DNA from: Gemella haemolysans | GTDB lineage: Bacteria; Bacillota; Bacilli; Staphylococcales; Gemellaceae | Reading direction: 5' to 3' | Assembly (NCBI RefSeq): GCF_028308085.1 | Contig: NZ_JAQMFS010000027.1 | Span: 1 to 64,000 of the forward strand | Length of the DNA stretch: 64,000 bases | Shown here: positions 28,455 to 38,300 of the stretch, piece by piece | How positions within the stretch are numbered: position 1 is the first letter of the stretch | Layout of the letters: each line of letters begins with the position of its first letter | The notes under the pieces: generated by a model | The model's database searches: none | The model's input: only the letters and a program-made list of their open reading frames with translations | Told to the model about the DNA's origin: nothing | Made by a program: the position numbers and the translations under genes

Positions 28455-29342
28455 TTATTTTACTTTATCTAAATCTACATTCATAACTTTTGCTGTAGCT
28501 TCAACTTTTTTATATGCATCTTGATCCACATCAGTAAATCCTGTGATACTGAACATCTTAGTGAACATTTCTTTCATTTTTGGATCTTTTTCAATATCTC
28601 TAAGAGCCTTCTCTAATTTTTCTTGAAGCTCTTTATCCATCTTACTAGAAGTCGTAACCATAATACCTGGAATCATATCACTTGTTGCTAATTTTTGAAT
28701 ATCAGTTTTAGCTTGAGGGAAGTCTTTAGCATATCTATCTTCAACTCCATCAAATGTTGCGATTACATCAACATCCTTGTTAAGAAGAAGTTGTAAGCTC
28801 TTATCATGTCCACCACTGAATTGATAACTAATATCCTTATCTAAGTTAAGACCAGCATTTACTAACATAGCACCCGGATAGATATATCCTGATGAAGATG
28901 AAGGATCAACAAATGCTACTTTTTTACCTTTAACATCTTGAAGAGATTTAATACCTGAGTCTTTTCTTACATATAGTTCAGCAGTATAACCAGGTTTCCC
29001 TGTTTTCCCCTTAGATGTTAAAATCGGTTTTGCATTACTTTGTTTTTGAGCAAGTAAAGATGAAAATGGAGGGATAATACCAAAATCAACACTTCCACTA
29101 CCTAAACCTTCAACTACCCCTATATAATTACTTGCAGTAAAAGCTTCTACTTTTACTCCTAATCTTTCAGATAGATAATCAGAAATCGGCTTAAGATCTT
29201 CTACTAACTTCTCACTATTTTTTAGAGGAACAAATCCCATCTTAATAACTTTCTCTTCCTTTTTCGTCTCAGTTTTAGTAGAACATCCTACGATAGAGAA
29301 GACAAAAATAAAACTAAATAACGCCAATAATATTTTCTTCAT
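28455..29342 (-). CDS. Phosphonate/phosphite-type ABC transporter substrate-binding lipoprotein
   Basis: The 295-residue product has a signal peptide with lipobox SIVGC and a PhnD-like periplasmic binding fold. Seen are KMGFVPLKNSEKLVEDLKP, SDYLSERLGVKVEAFTASNY, GSVDFGIIPPFSSLLA and KKVAFVDPSSSSGYIYPGAM. PhnD relatives bind phosphonates or phosphite, but related proteins bind other small ligands. The start at 29340-29342 has GAGGAGG 7 bases ahead; a longer frame lacks this. No permease or ATPase gene is adjacent, so its partner lies elsewhere or it is an orphan. Confidence 0.87.
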   Translation of the reverse strand: MKKILLALFSFIFVFSIVGCSTKTETKKEEKVIKMGFVPLKNSEKLVEDLKPISDYLSERLGVKVEAFTASNYIGVVEGLGSGSVDFGIIPPFSSLLAQKQSNAKPILTSKGKTGKPGYTAELYVRKDSGIKSLQDVKGKKVAFVDPSSSSGYIYPGAMLVNAGLNLDKDISYQFSGGHDKSLQLLLNKDVDVIATFDGVEDRYAKDFPQAKTDIQKLATSDMIPGIMVTTSSKMDKELQEKLEKALRDIEKDPKMKEMFTKMFSITGFTDVDQDAYKKVEATAKVMNVDLDKVK

Positions 29343-29544
29343 ATTATTTCCTCCTCGGTATATTTTATTAATTTGATATAATTTTATCACAAAAAAATTA
29401 ATATATCTACCTTAAATTTAAATAACAGAAAAATTTAACAGAAATTTTGCTGTTTAAAGAAAAAATGTTCGGTAATTACTAATAAATTTTCAAATATTTG
29501 AATAATCTATAATAAAGAATATAATAAAAACCGTAATTTAGGCA

Positions 29545-29570
29545 TAAAAAAAACACCTTTAAAAAGATGA
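29545..29570 (-). terminator. Terminator of the tRNA-His/tRNA-Cys transcript
   Basis: The minus strand has CATCTTT and AAAGGTG as a tight stem (one G-U pair), followed by eight T. Confidence 0.75.
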
Positions 29571-29577
29571 TTAAAAT

Positions 29578-29651
29578 TGGAGGCGGCTACCGGATTTGAA
29601 CCGGTGATCAAGGTTTTGCAGACCCGTGCCTTACCACTTGGCTAAGCCGCC
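29578..29651 (-). tRNA. tRNA-Cys (anticodon GCA)
   Basis: The acceptor stem GGCGGCT/AGCCGCC closes the molecule. The D arm, the anticodon loop CTGCAAA (anticodon GCA), the T loop TTCAAAT and an encoded 3' CCA are all visible. It lies 19 bases downstream of tRNA-His on the same transcript. Confidence 0.96.
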
Positions 29652-29670
29652 TTATTGTATTTAATTTTAA

Positions 29671-29747
29671 TGGGGCGGCTGAGGGGAATCGAACCCCCGA
29701 ATGTCGGAACCACAATCCGATGCGTTAACCACTTCGCCACAGCCGCC
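29671..29747 (-). tRNA. tRNA-His (anticodon GTG)
   Basis: The anticodon loop ATTGTGG carries GTG. An extra 5' G (position -1) pairs with the discriminator C, the specific identity mark of tRNA-His. The T loop TTCGATT and the encoded CCA are present. A consensus promoter lies 19 bases upstream. Confidence 0.97.
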
Positions 29748-29766
29748 ATATTTAACAACAATATTT

Positions 29767-29795
29767 ATTATACATTTTCCATCAAATTATGTCAA
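29767..29795 (-). promoter_or_regulatory. Sigma-A promoter of tRNA-His-tRNA-Cys
   Basis: The minus strand has -35 TTGACA (29790-29795), a 17-base spacer and -10 TATAAT (29767-29772): both hexamers are exact consensus. Confidence 0.9.
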
Positions 29796-29985
29796 GAACT
29801 TTTTAAGATATTTTTTATAGTTCAATCCAAAACACTTATTCTAATAGTAATCTAAATTAATTATACATTTAACTACAAACGCGGATGTTTTATTATATTA
29901 TTCTTATATCTCAGCTATCTCTTACTATACTTCTCTCATCATGATATAATTAAATTATAAATAAACAGACTGGGAGAATACAATT

Positions 29986-30978
29986 ATGATAATTCTAAAT
30001 AAAGAAAATGTACAAAAATGTATTACTATGAAAAAAGCGATTGAAATTTGTAAAGAAGCCACAAAAAACTATTGTTTAAATAAGACAGATATTCCGTTGA
30101 GAACTCCTATTATATCTGAAAGAAATAATGGACAAGTACTTTTTATGCCAGGAAAAATATCTTCTGAATCAGATAACATTGGAATAAAAATAGTATCGGT
30201 TTATCCTGATAATTCTTTAATAAGCTTGCCTTCTGTTCCTTCTACTATGATTACTTTAGACGAAAAGACAGGTATAGTAAATGGAATAATAGATGGAACT
30301 TATTTAACAGCTTTACGAACTGCTGCTTTACAAGGTGCTGCTACTGATTTATTATCCAATAAAGATAGCAAAATCGCAACATTAATAGGAACTGGTGGTC
30401 AAGCTTTTGAACAAGCTCGAGCTTTACTAACAGTTAGAAATCTATCAGAACTCAGAGTTGTTGCCAGAAATTTTGATAAAACTAAAAAATTTGTAGAAAA
30501 GCTAAAGGAAGAACTGAACAATTTCGATACAGTTATTATCGCTTACGAAAATGTTAATGATGCAACAATTGATTCAGATATAATTACCACAGTAACAACT
30601 TCTACGACACCAACCTTCTCTGCAAAACACTTAAAACAAGGCGTTCATATTAATGGGATAGGATCATTTACTTACGATATGGTTGAACTTCCTTCTGAGA
30701 TAATAAATTCTAACAATAAAATTTACTTCGATACAAAAGACGGTGTTCTTAGTGAAGCTGGTGACATACTTCAGCCTCTAGAAAACGAACTAATTTCTCA
30801 CGGAGATTTCAAAGGAGAACTTGGAGAACTAGTTTTGAATTCTATTGAAGGTCGAACTAGTAAAGATGAAATTACAATCTTCAAATCAGTTGGGAGTGCT
30901 GTATTAGATATAGCATGTGCCGACTATATAATAAAAGAGGCCATAAAATCAAATATCGGAACAAAAATTGATATATAA
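29986..30978 (+). CDS. Ornithine cyclodeaminase/mu-crystallin family enzyme
   Basis: The 330-residue NAD(P)-dependent protein has the family layout: an N-terminal dimerisation part (with PLRTPIISERNNGQVLFMPG), the lysine-bearing IGIKIVSVYPDN segment, and a Rossmann fold with LIGTGGQAFEQARALLTVR. TYLTALRTAALQGAA is also typical. Family members include ornithine cyclodeaminase, alanine dehydrogenase and ketimine reductases; the substrate cannot be chosen from sequence alone. It is monocistronic, with GGGAG before the ATG and a terminator behind. It stands outside any amino acid pathway cluster. Confidence 0.87.
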   Translation: MIILNKENVQKCITMKKAIEICKEATKNYCLNKTDIPLRTPIISERNNGQVLFMPGKISSESDNIGIKIVSVYPDNSLISLPSVPSTMITLDEKTGIVNGIIDGTYLTALRTAALQGAATDLLSNKDSKIATLIGTGGQAFEQARALLTVRNLSELRVVARNFDKTKKFVEKLKEELNNFDTVIIAYENVNDATIDSDIITTVTTSTTPTFSAKHLKQGVHINGIGSFTYDMVELPSEIINSNNKIYFDTKDGVLSEAGDILQPLENELISHGDFKGELGELVLNSIEGRTSKDEITIFKSVGSAVLDIACADYIIKEAIKSNIGTKIDI

Positions 30979-30992
30979 AATGATGTAAAATT

Positions 30993-31023
30993 AAACTCCT
31001 TCCCCATAGAGGGTTAGGAGTTT
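30993..31023. terminator. Bidirectional terminator between convergent genes
   Basis: Arms AAACTCCT and AGGAGTTT with a 15-base loop lie between the plus-strand cyclodeaminase-family gene and the minus-strand VOC gene. Confidence 0.7.
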
Positions 31024-31030
31024 ATTATTT

Positions 31031-31414
31031 TTACTCATGAATTTCTAAAGGTAATCCATCTGGATCAAAGAAAAATGCCATCTTTTTATTATCAAAATCA
31101 TCATACCTTAACGATTCATGAACAATACCAAGTTCATCAAATTTTTCTAGTATTTTCTCGACATTATCTACCTTAAACGCCAAATGTCTTAATCCTGTAT
31201 GTTCTGGATTTGGCATTTTCGGTCTAATTGGTGCATCTTCTTTTATAAAAATTTCTAATACCAAATCACCCTGTTGTACATTTATGATAATGTCATTTTT
31301 ATTTTTCCTATTATACTCACTTATTACTTTAAATCCTAATTTCTCCACATAAAACTCTCTAGTTTTTTGATAATTAGTTCCAATAATCGCTATATGATGA
31401 ATATTACTAAACAT
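31031..31414 (-). CDS. VOC family protein (glyoxalase-like)
   Basis: The 127-residue single-domain protein has the paired beta-alpha-beta repeats of the VOC superfamily. Probable metal ligands are His in IHHIAIIG, Glu in LVLEIF, His in GLRHLAFK and Glu in LPLEIHE. It resembles YaeR/lactoylglutathione lyase-like proteins of unknown substrate. It overlaps the cutC stop by 8 bases, so the two are probably cotranslated. It differs clearly from the glyoxalase at 15853-16236. Confidence 0.85.
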   Translation of the reverse strand: MFSNIHHIAIIGTNYQKTREFYVEKLGFKVISEYNRKNKNDIIINVQQGDLVLEIFIKEDAPIRPKMPNPEHTGLRHLAFKVDNVEKILEKFDELGIVHESLRYDDFDNKKMAFFFDPDGLPLEIHE

Positions 31415-32168
31415 TAATCTCTTCCTTATTTATATTCCTAACTATTTCTATCGCTTCTGCTAATTGTACAGGATCAACTTCTTCAAAATCCCCTTTTTCT
31501 GTGTATCTATAAGTTACATCGTCAGCAGTTGTCGTTACGTCTACTCCATACTTTTTAAATGTTCCATGCACCTGTGTAACCCCTGTTTTAGTAATAATTT
31601 TTTCGATATTGTCCGTTGAAATACCAGCACCTGCAAGTATTTCTATATGTTGGCCAAATTTTTCTTGAAGATATTTTAACAACTTAGCACCCCTATTAAC
31701 ATTCGCTCCTAGTCCACTTGTTAAAACTCTAGTACAACCAAGACCTATTAAACGCTGTAGGTTATACTCTGGTTCATCTGAACAGTCAAACGCTCTATGA
31801 AAGACACTCTCTGCTCCAAAACTATCACAAAGCTCTATCATCTTCTCAGTTTCAACCCAATCAATCTTCCTATCTTCAGTAAGAAATCCAAAAACAATCC
31901 CATTTGCACCATGTTTTAAAAGCTCTTTTGCTTCTCTAAACATTTGTTCTTTTTCTAGTTTCGAATAGCAAAAACCGCCTCCCCTTGGTCTCACCATCGC
32001 CATTATAGGAATTTCTACTCCGCTTTCAAGTACCATATCCAAAACTGTAGTAGTAGGAGTTAACCCACCTAGGTAACTTGCGCTTATTAATTCTATTCTA
32101 TCAGCACCTTCACTTTGTGCAATTAAACAATCTTGAACACTATTTGCACATACTTCGACTTTTATCAT
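31407..32168 (-). CDS. cutC: CutC family protein
   Basis: The 253-residue TIM-barrel protein matches CutC: IKVEVCANSVQDCLIAQSEGADRIEL at the N-terminus, IPIMAMVRPRGGGFCYS, GFLTEDRKID, VFHRAFDCSDEPEYNLQ-L and LAGAGISTDNIEKI. CutC is named for copper homeostasis, but direct metal handling is uncertain and an enzymatic role is possible. No copper ATPase or CopY is nearby. It has AGGAG before its ATG. Confidence 0.92.
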   Translation of the reverse strand: MIKVEVCANSVQDCLIAQSEGADRIELISASYLGGLTPTTTVLDMVLESGVEIPIMAMVRPRGGGFCYSKLEKEQMFREAKELLKHGANGIVFGFLTEDRKIDWVETEKMIELCDSFGAESVFHRAFDCSDEPEYNLQRLIGLGCTRVLTSGLGANVNRGAKLLKYLQEKFGQHIEILAGAGISTDNIEKIITKTGVTQVHGTFKKYGVDVTTTADDVTYRYTEKGDFEEVDPVQLAEAIEIVRNINKEEINV

Positions 32169-32250
32169 AATTTAAATCTCCTTTTATTACTTTAGTTCTA
32201 TTATAACATAATTCAAAATAACAATAGAAATTTATTCTTTATATATAAAT

Positions 32251-32283
32251 AAGGATACAAGACATAAAATCTCATATCCTTAT
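32251..32283 (-). terminator. Terminator of the surface protease gene
   Basis: AAGGATA and TATCCTT arms with additional pairing in the loop (AGA/TCT) lie about 24 bases past the stop, followed by T-rich sequence on the minus strand. Confidence 0.6.
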
Positions 32284-32306
32284 TGTTAAACGTATTATAC
32301 TCTATG

Positions 32307-35300
32307 TTATTCTTCACCAAAAATTGAAGTTCTAAAATCTTTCGTTTTATCAAGATACGCTTTAAAGATTGCTCGTTTTAGTTTAAGAACTCTACTATTT
32401 GTGTCAGGGTATAATTTTGCCACATCATCTTCAGCATCTTTTTGAACCGCTTCGTATATTATACTTCTTAACTTACTAATATTATCAATAGTTACCGTCT
32501 CTTGACGTACCCAATTATTAGGATTTATAAAGCTAATATTTGTTAATTTATTGAATTTATTTTCTCGTTCTTTATACATTTCTTTTTTGAAATCAGCCCA
32601 AGATGAATACTGGTTATTAAATATCTTATTAAGCACTAATTTATCAGTTACCAATCCTACTTCCTTACCGTATGAATTAATTTTGCTTCCATTAGCTTTT
32701 GCTTCATTTTCATATTGGTTAGAAATATAAGGTACCATACCTTCTTTATATCCTTTTGCAGCTAATAGTTCAAACGCCATACGACGACCCATTAAATCAC
32801 CCGGAGTCCCTTTATCATTACTTAAGGCAGAATATATTGGCGAGAAAAGATTGATTGTATAGTATCCATTTCGTTTATACTCACCTTCATCAATATACCC
32901 TCTTCTTGTGATTATATCATTATCTATTAAACTATTGAAAGAAGTTAATTTATTAAGCTCATCATGTTTTAATCTACGGACTACATTTGTTGCATAAACA
33001 TTATTTCCATCAGGATCAGGTTTATACTCATTCTCTATTTTCCTTAATAGATCACCTTTCTCATTAGGACCTAAATTAACTACTGCTTCTCCTTCTAATT
33101 TCTCAAGTGTATAAACTAAATCAAATAAGTTATGCATATATTTACGCAAGTCTTCTGCACTATTGAATCGTTGAGTTGGATCTTTCACTTGTAGTCTATT
33201 AGCATTTTCCGCTTCATCATATTTTAGTACAGAATTTATCGTGATTGTTGCATCATCTGGATGATCAGGAGCTTGAAGTAATCCTTTTGCATAAAACTCA
33301 GGTCCTAATCCACTTCTTCTTCCATATCCTCCAAGATAAATTTCTCTATCTGAGTTATGCGTCATTTCATGAGTATATGTTACTGCACCAGCCTTATCAA
33401 GCATACGATAAGCCATATAATAGAATGCATCGCCTGTTGCATAAGCACCATTAGCATTATGAACTACATTATTACCTGCTGGTCCAAAGAAATGTTTAAT
33501 TGCAGGATGATTAGTAGAGAAATCTGCTTGGCTAACGTCATTATTATTATCATTTCCAAATCTGAAAGAGTCATATACCAAAATACTTCTAAACAATTTA
33601 TCTTTATCTTTCAGATCTAATATTTTGTACCAATAATCATAGTGATCCCTAAATCGTTTAGCCGCTTCTTTTGCATTTTCTTCTACAAATTTAGTTAATT
33701 TATCTCCCTTAGGATATTCAGGACTTCTATATCTATCATAAGCACCAAAACCTATAGTCGAAATATTCGCTATCATGAACACCATTTTTTCTTCTGGTAA
33801 AGTTAATAACGGTAAGACCATACTTTGATATTTCCAAGATGGACTTGTTAATCTATCATATACCCCAATAGAATACTCAGTTCCTTGTTCTGATTGTTTT
33901 TCTCTTACTTCCTTAATATTAGATTTTTCTTCTACTATATAAGCTTTTGATTGTTTTTTGAACCAGTCGTTATTAGAAACATTTGGTAAGAACACTTTTC
34001 TATAACCTTCTAATGCTTTAAATAAACTTTCAGTTCCATAATTTTTCGATAATAATACATTATATGTAATAACATTATTTTTAGCTAATAAATTGTTAAA
34101 TCCAGATTTACCTAAATCAATAACATTATCTAATGCAGAACTATTAGATTTACCAAAGAAGTCTAGATGATATAATACTAAATCTTTTGCACTTGCATTA
34201 TCGTATTTAAAATTATACCAACGTTCTAGATATGTTAAACCTAAAAGTAACGCTTCCTTATTATTCTTAATTTTCTCAATTACATAATTATCTATTATCT
34301 TATTGTTATTTTCAGCTACTGCGGCATCTGCAGAAAGAAGTTTTGATAAAGTATCTTTTATATTTGCTTTTGTTTTAACAAATTGCTCGTCTAAGTATAA
34401 TTCCGTATTTTTAACTTTATCTGAGATATCTAATATTTTCTTAACTGCATTAGAGTCATATTGTACAGAATTCAAGTCAGTTAAAACATTATTTACAATA
34501 TTACTATAGTCATGCAATAGCGTATTAGGAGTATATAATAATCCTTGACCCTCTATATTATACTCAGCAACTTTAGAGAAATCCTCTTTATATGTAATAT
34601 TTAATACTTGTGATTTATTACCTTCAAAATGTAACAATAATTTATTGATTTCACGTTTATTTTTATTAATATCAGTTATTACTTCATTATTTTTCATAGG
34701 AACAACTGATAAAAGTTTTTTAGTAAATAAATCACTGTTACCCCCTACTAAATTACCATACTTAACTATTGTTTCTCTGTTATAGAAAGGAAGTAATTTT
34801 TCAATATTTTTATACACTTGTTCTCTCGACTGTTGATAACCTGCTACTTCATTGTAATTAGTAGTGTATCTTGAAGTAAAATCAAAATCTTCTACTTTAG
34901 TGCTGTGTTTAGTAACCAATTCTGCTTTTTTCTCTTTTACTTTATCAGCATCTAATACCGTACCTCTTTGTACATCTGAATCTTTAGTCACAAGTTCATC
35001 ATCCACTTGAACTACATTTACTACTTTATTACCTTTACTACTATAAGCATAATCTTCTTTCATATTATCAAAATTATCACCAGATATAGCATTACCATTT
35101 GTTACGTTAACATCACTTAAAACATTTGATAGTTTACCTGAGTTACTTACATCTTGTGAATCTCTATCCCAAAGATTACCAGCAACTCCCCCAACTTTTC
35201 CAAAGTGTCGCACATTGTTAACATTTCCTTCAACATAGCTATACTTAATTGTCGCACTTTTCTCAACAACTCCGGCTATACCACCAACAATTTGATCTCC

Positions 35301-38300
35301 TGATTTTGCATTAGATGCTATATCAATCGATGCTATTGATTTCTCTATAGAAGCAAGCGAACCAGAAAGTTTACCTGCTAAACCACCAATTTCATACCCT
35401 GCAGTTGTATCATACGTGTTAGTTATTCTACCTGTAAAACTGCTATTAGAAATTCTAGAGTTATCTACTTTTGAAACCAATCCACCAATTCCACGTTCAC
35501 CAGCTATAACACCAGATGAATGAACATTAGTAATTGTAGTACCATTATTCGCTTGTTTCGCTATTGTAGCAGCATCTTCTTTAGAAGAAACATTAGCTTC
35601 TTTTATTGAAAGATCTTGAATAGTGGCATTACTTAAAGTATTAAATAACGGTTTTTTCAGGTTATATATAGCGTAATGTTTATCTTTGTTCGCACCAATT
35701 AATTTACCACTAAAATCTTTATTAACATAACTTTCTTGACCCTCTGAAAGTTCAACTTCACGAGCATCCATAGTAGCTCCTAAACGAAATGTACCATGTG
35801 GATCATTATTCATAGCATCTACTAGATTTTTGAATGATGTATAAACTCCTTTTTCGCTTTTTACTGCCTTAGGTAAGTAATACGTATAATTTTCTAATAC
35901 ATTATTATTTTCATGTTGAATTAAATTTTCTGCATGAGCTACTATTTTATATACTTCTTTTCCATCTTTTTCAGCATTAGAAATTTCAGTAACTGGTAAA
36001 ATAATATCTTTGAAATTTTCTGACTTAACTTTCATAAAGTATTTCGTCGAGTCACTTGGTACATCGTTAAGTGATGTTACATGTCGATACTTACTACCCT
36101 CTTTTGAATAAAGTTCAACAGAAGATATATTTCTAAGTTCTAATTTTTTATCAACTTGCTTTTCTTCTTTAATATCATCTTTTTTCTCATCTTTATGACG
36201 CTCTAGAGCATCATAGTTAGGTGTAATTTCTTTTCCTTTTATTATACTTCTAATCCAATCTAATTGTGTCGGAGATAGTATTAATCCACCTGAACGGTTC
36301 TCAGCACCATTTTGATGAAGTCCGACCACTTCTCCTTTAGAGTTAAAGATTCCTCCACCACTCATACCAGCTTTTCCACCTTGGTACTGAACACCATAAG
36401 TATTATTTGCATATTTTTGTTCCATTTCAACAGTTGTATCTTTTAAGTGAGTGTACTCTCCTCTAGGATAACCATAAACATTTAACTTATCATTAACATT
36501 TACTTTCGAGTAATTTTCTACTAAGTTCGCGTGTTGTCTTCTTGTAGATTGAGGTAAGGTAACAACAGCCAAATCATAGATAAATCCTTTTGGATAATCT
36601 TTTTGATTATAGAAGTGAATGTCCTCTGATGTGAATGAACCTTTTTGTCCATCAGGCGTTTGCCATTCATATGTATTTTTAGCCTTGTCTCCTCTAAATT
36701 CACCCATACTATTGTCTGCAGAATTATTAATGAAATTATGTGCTACAGTCAACAATACATTAGGCGCTATAAATGTAGCTGATCCCGTTCCAGACAATGC
36801 TTGATTACCTTTAATAAAATTCATTCTAAGTAGTGCACTGGCATTTTTTGGAACATTATTTATTTCTGCTGTATTGCTATTTTCTACAGTAGGTTTTGAA
36901 TCTTCTGTTTTCAGTGGCTCTATTTTCCCAGTATATTCTTTTGGTGGCTCGATTTTTTCGGGTTCTACTATCGCTCCGGCCTGCACTCCCGTATACTCTT
37001 TTGGTGCTTCTCTTTTCTCTGGTTCGACAATTGCACCAGCTTGCACTCCTGTATACTCTTTCGGTGCTTCCGCTTTTTCTGGTTCTACTATTGCTCCGGC
37101 TTGCACTCCTGTGTACTCTTTCGGCACTTCTGCTTTCTCAGGTTCTACTATCGCTCCAGCTTGTGCCCCCGTATATTCTTTTGGCGGTTCTACTTTCTCT
37201 GGTTCAACTAATTCTCCAGAAGTAACTCCACCGTATTGTGGCTCTACTTTTTCGGGTTCAACTATTGCTCCAGCCTGTACTCCTGTATACTCTTTCGGTG
37301 CTTCTGCTTTTTCCGGTTCTACTATAGCTCCGGCCTGCACTCCTGTGTACTCTTTCGGTGCTTCTGCTTTTGCTGGTTCTACTATCGCTCCGGCCTGCAC
37401 TCCTGTGTACTCTTTTGGCGCTTCTGTTTTTGCTGGTTCTACTATCGCTCCGGCTTGTACCCCGTTATACTCAGGTTTTACTTCAACAGTAGGTTTTACT
37501 AATTTTTCACCTTTTTGAGTAATAGTACTAACTGCCTTTTTCGTTCCTTTTTCTATAATTTCTGAAACTGGTGCTTTTGTATTAGTAGAAATTAATTCTT
37601 TGGAAACTTCTTTCCCTTCTACAGTAAATACTCTTATAACTTCAGTCTTTTTACCTACTTTTCCATATCGTTTTACTCTTATTGTTCCTTCAGGCAACTG
37701 ATTATTATTTTCTATAACTTGATTATATTGTATCGGTGTCTCTACTATTTTATCAGTATATAATAATTCAGGTTTAGTCAGCTTTCCAGCCAAAACTTCA
37801 TCTTGAGGATTCACTGTATTAACCCCTAATACTTTTCTATCCTCATTTTTATTTGTATTCTCTATTACTTTTTTGTTTTCTTTTTTATTATTATTTTCTG
37901 ATACTTTTTTATTTTCTTTTTTGTCAGTATTAGTTAGTATTGTTTTAGCTTCCTGTTTATTATCTATTACATTTGTATTTGTAATTTCTTTTAACTGCGG
38001 TTGATTTTTATCATTTTGTTGTGAAATAACATTTTCTTTACTATCTTCTTTTATTATTTTAGTTTGAGCTTCATTTTTAATAAAGCCAACAAAACTATAT
38101 CCAGGAATTGCAGAAATCTCTGGTAACTTATCACCCACTTTTAGGTTATAATCCATGTTGTAAACCGATAATTGTAAGTCTTCCATAGCACGAACAGGTA
38201 GCTCTAGAGTAGTTGCTCCCATACTCGTAACTAATAGTATTGATAATATTTTGCGTGTTTTATTTTTACCTTTTGCTACAGCGACCACTAATAGACCTAA

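Noticed and set aside
29655-29855. Open frame of 66 codons over the tRNA-His gene
   Set aside because: It runs antisense through a certain tRNA and has no ribosome binding site.
36874-37518. A 214-residue open frame on the plus strand inside the surface protease gene, rich in Ser, Thr and Phe repeats
   Set aside because: It is the exact antisense of the 60-bp repeats; codon pattern and repeat phase keep it open by composition. No ribosome binding site or known family.
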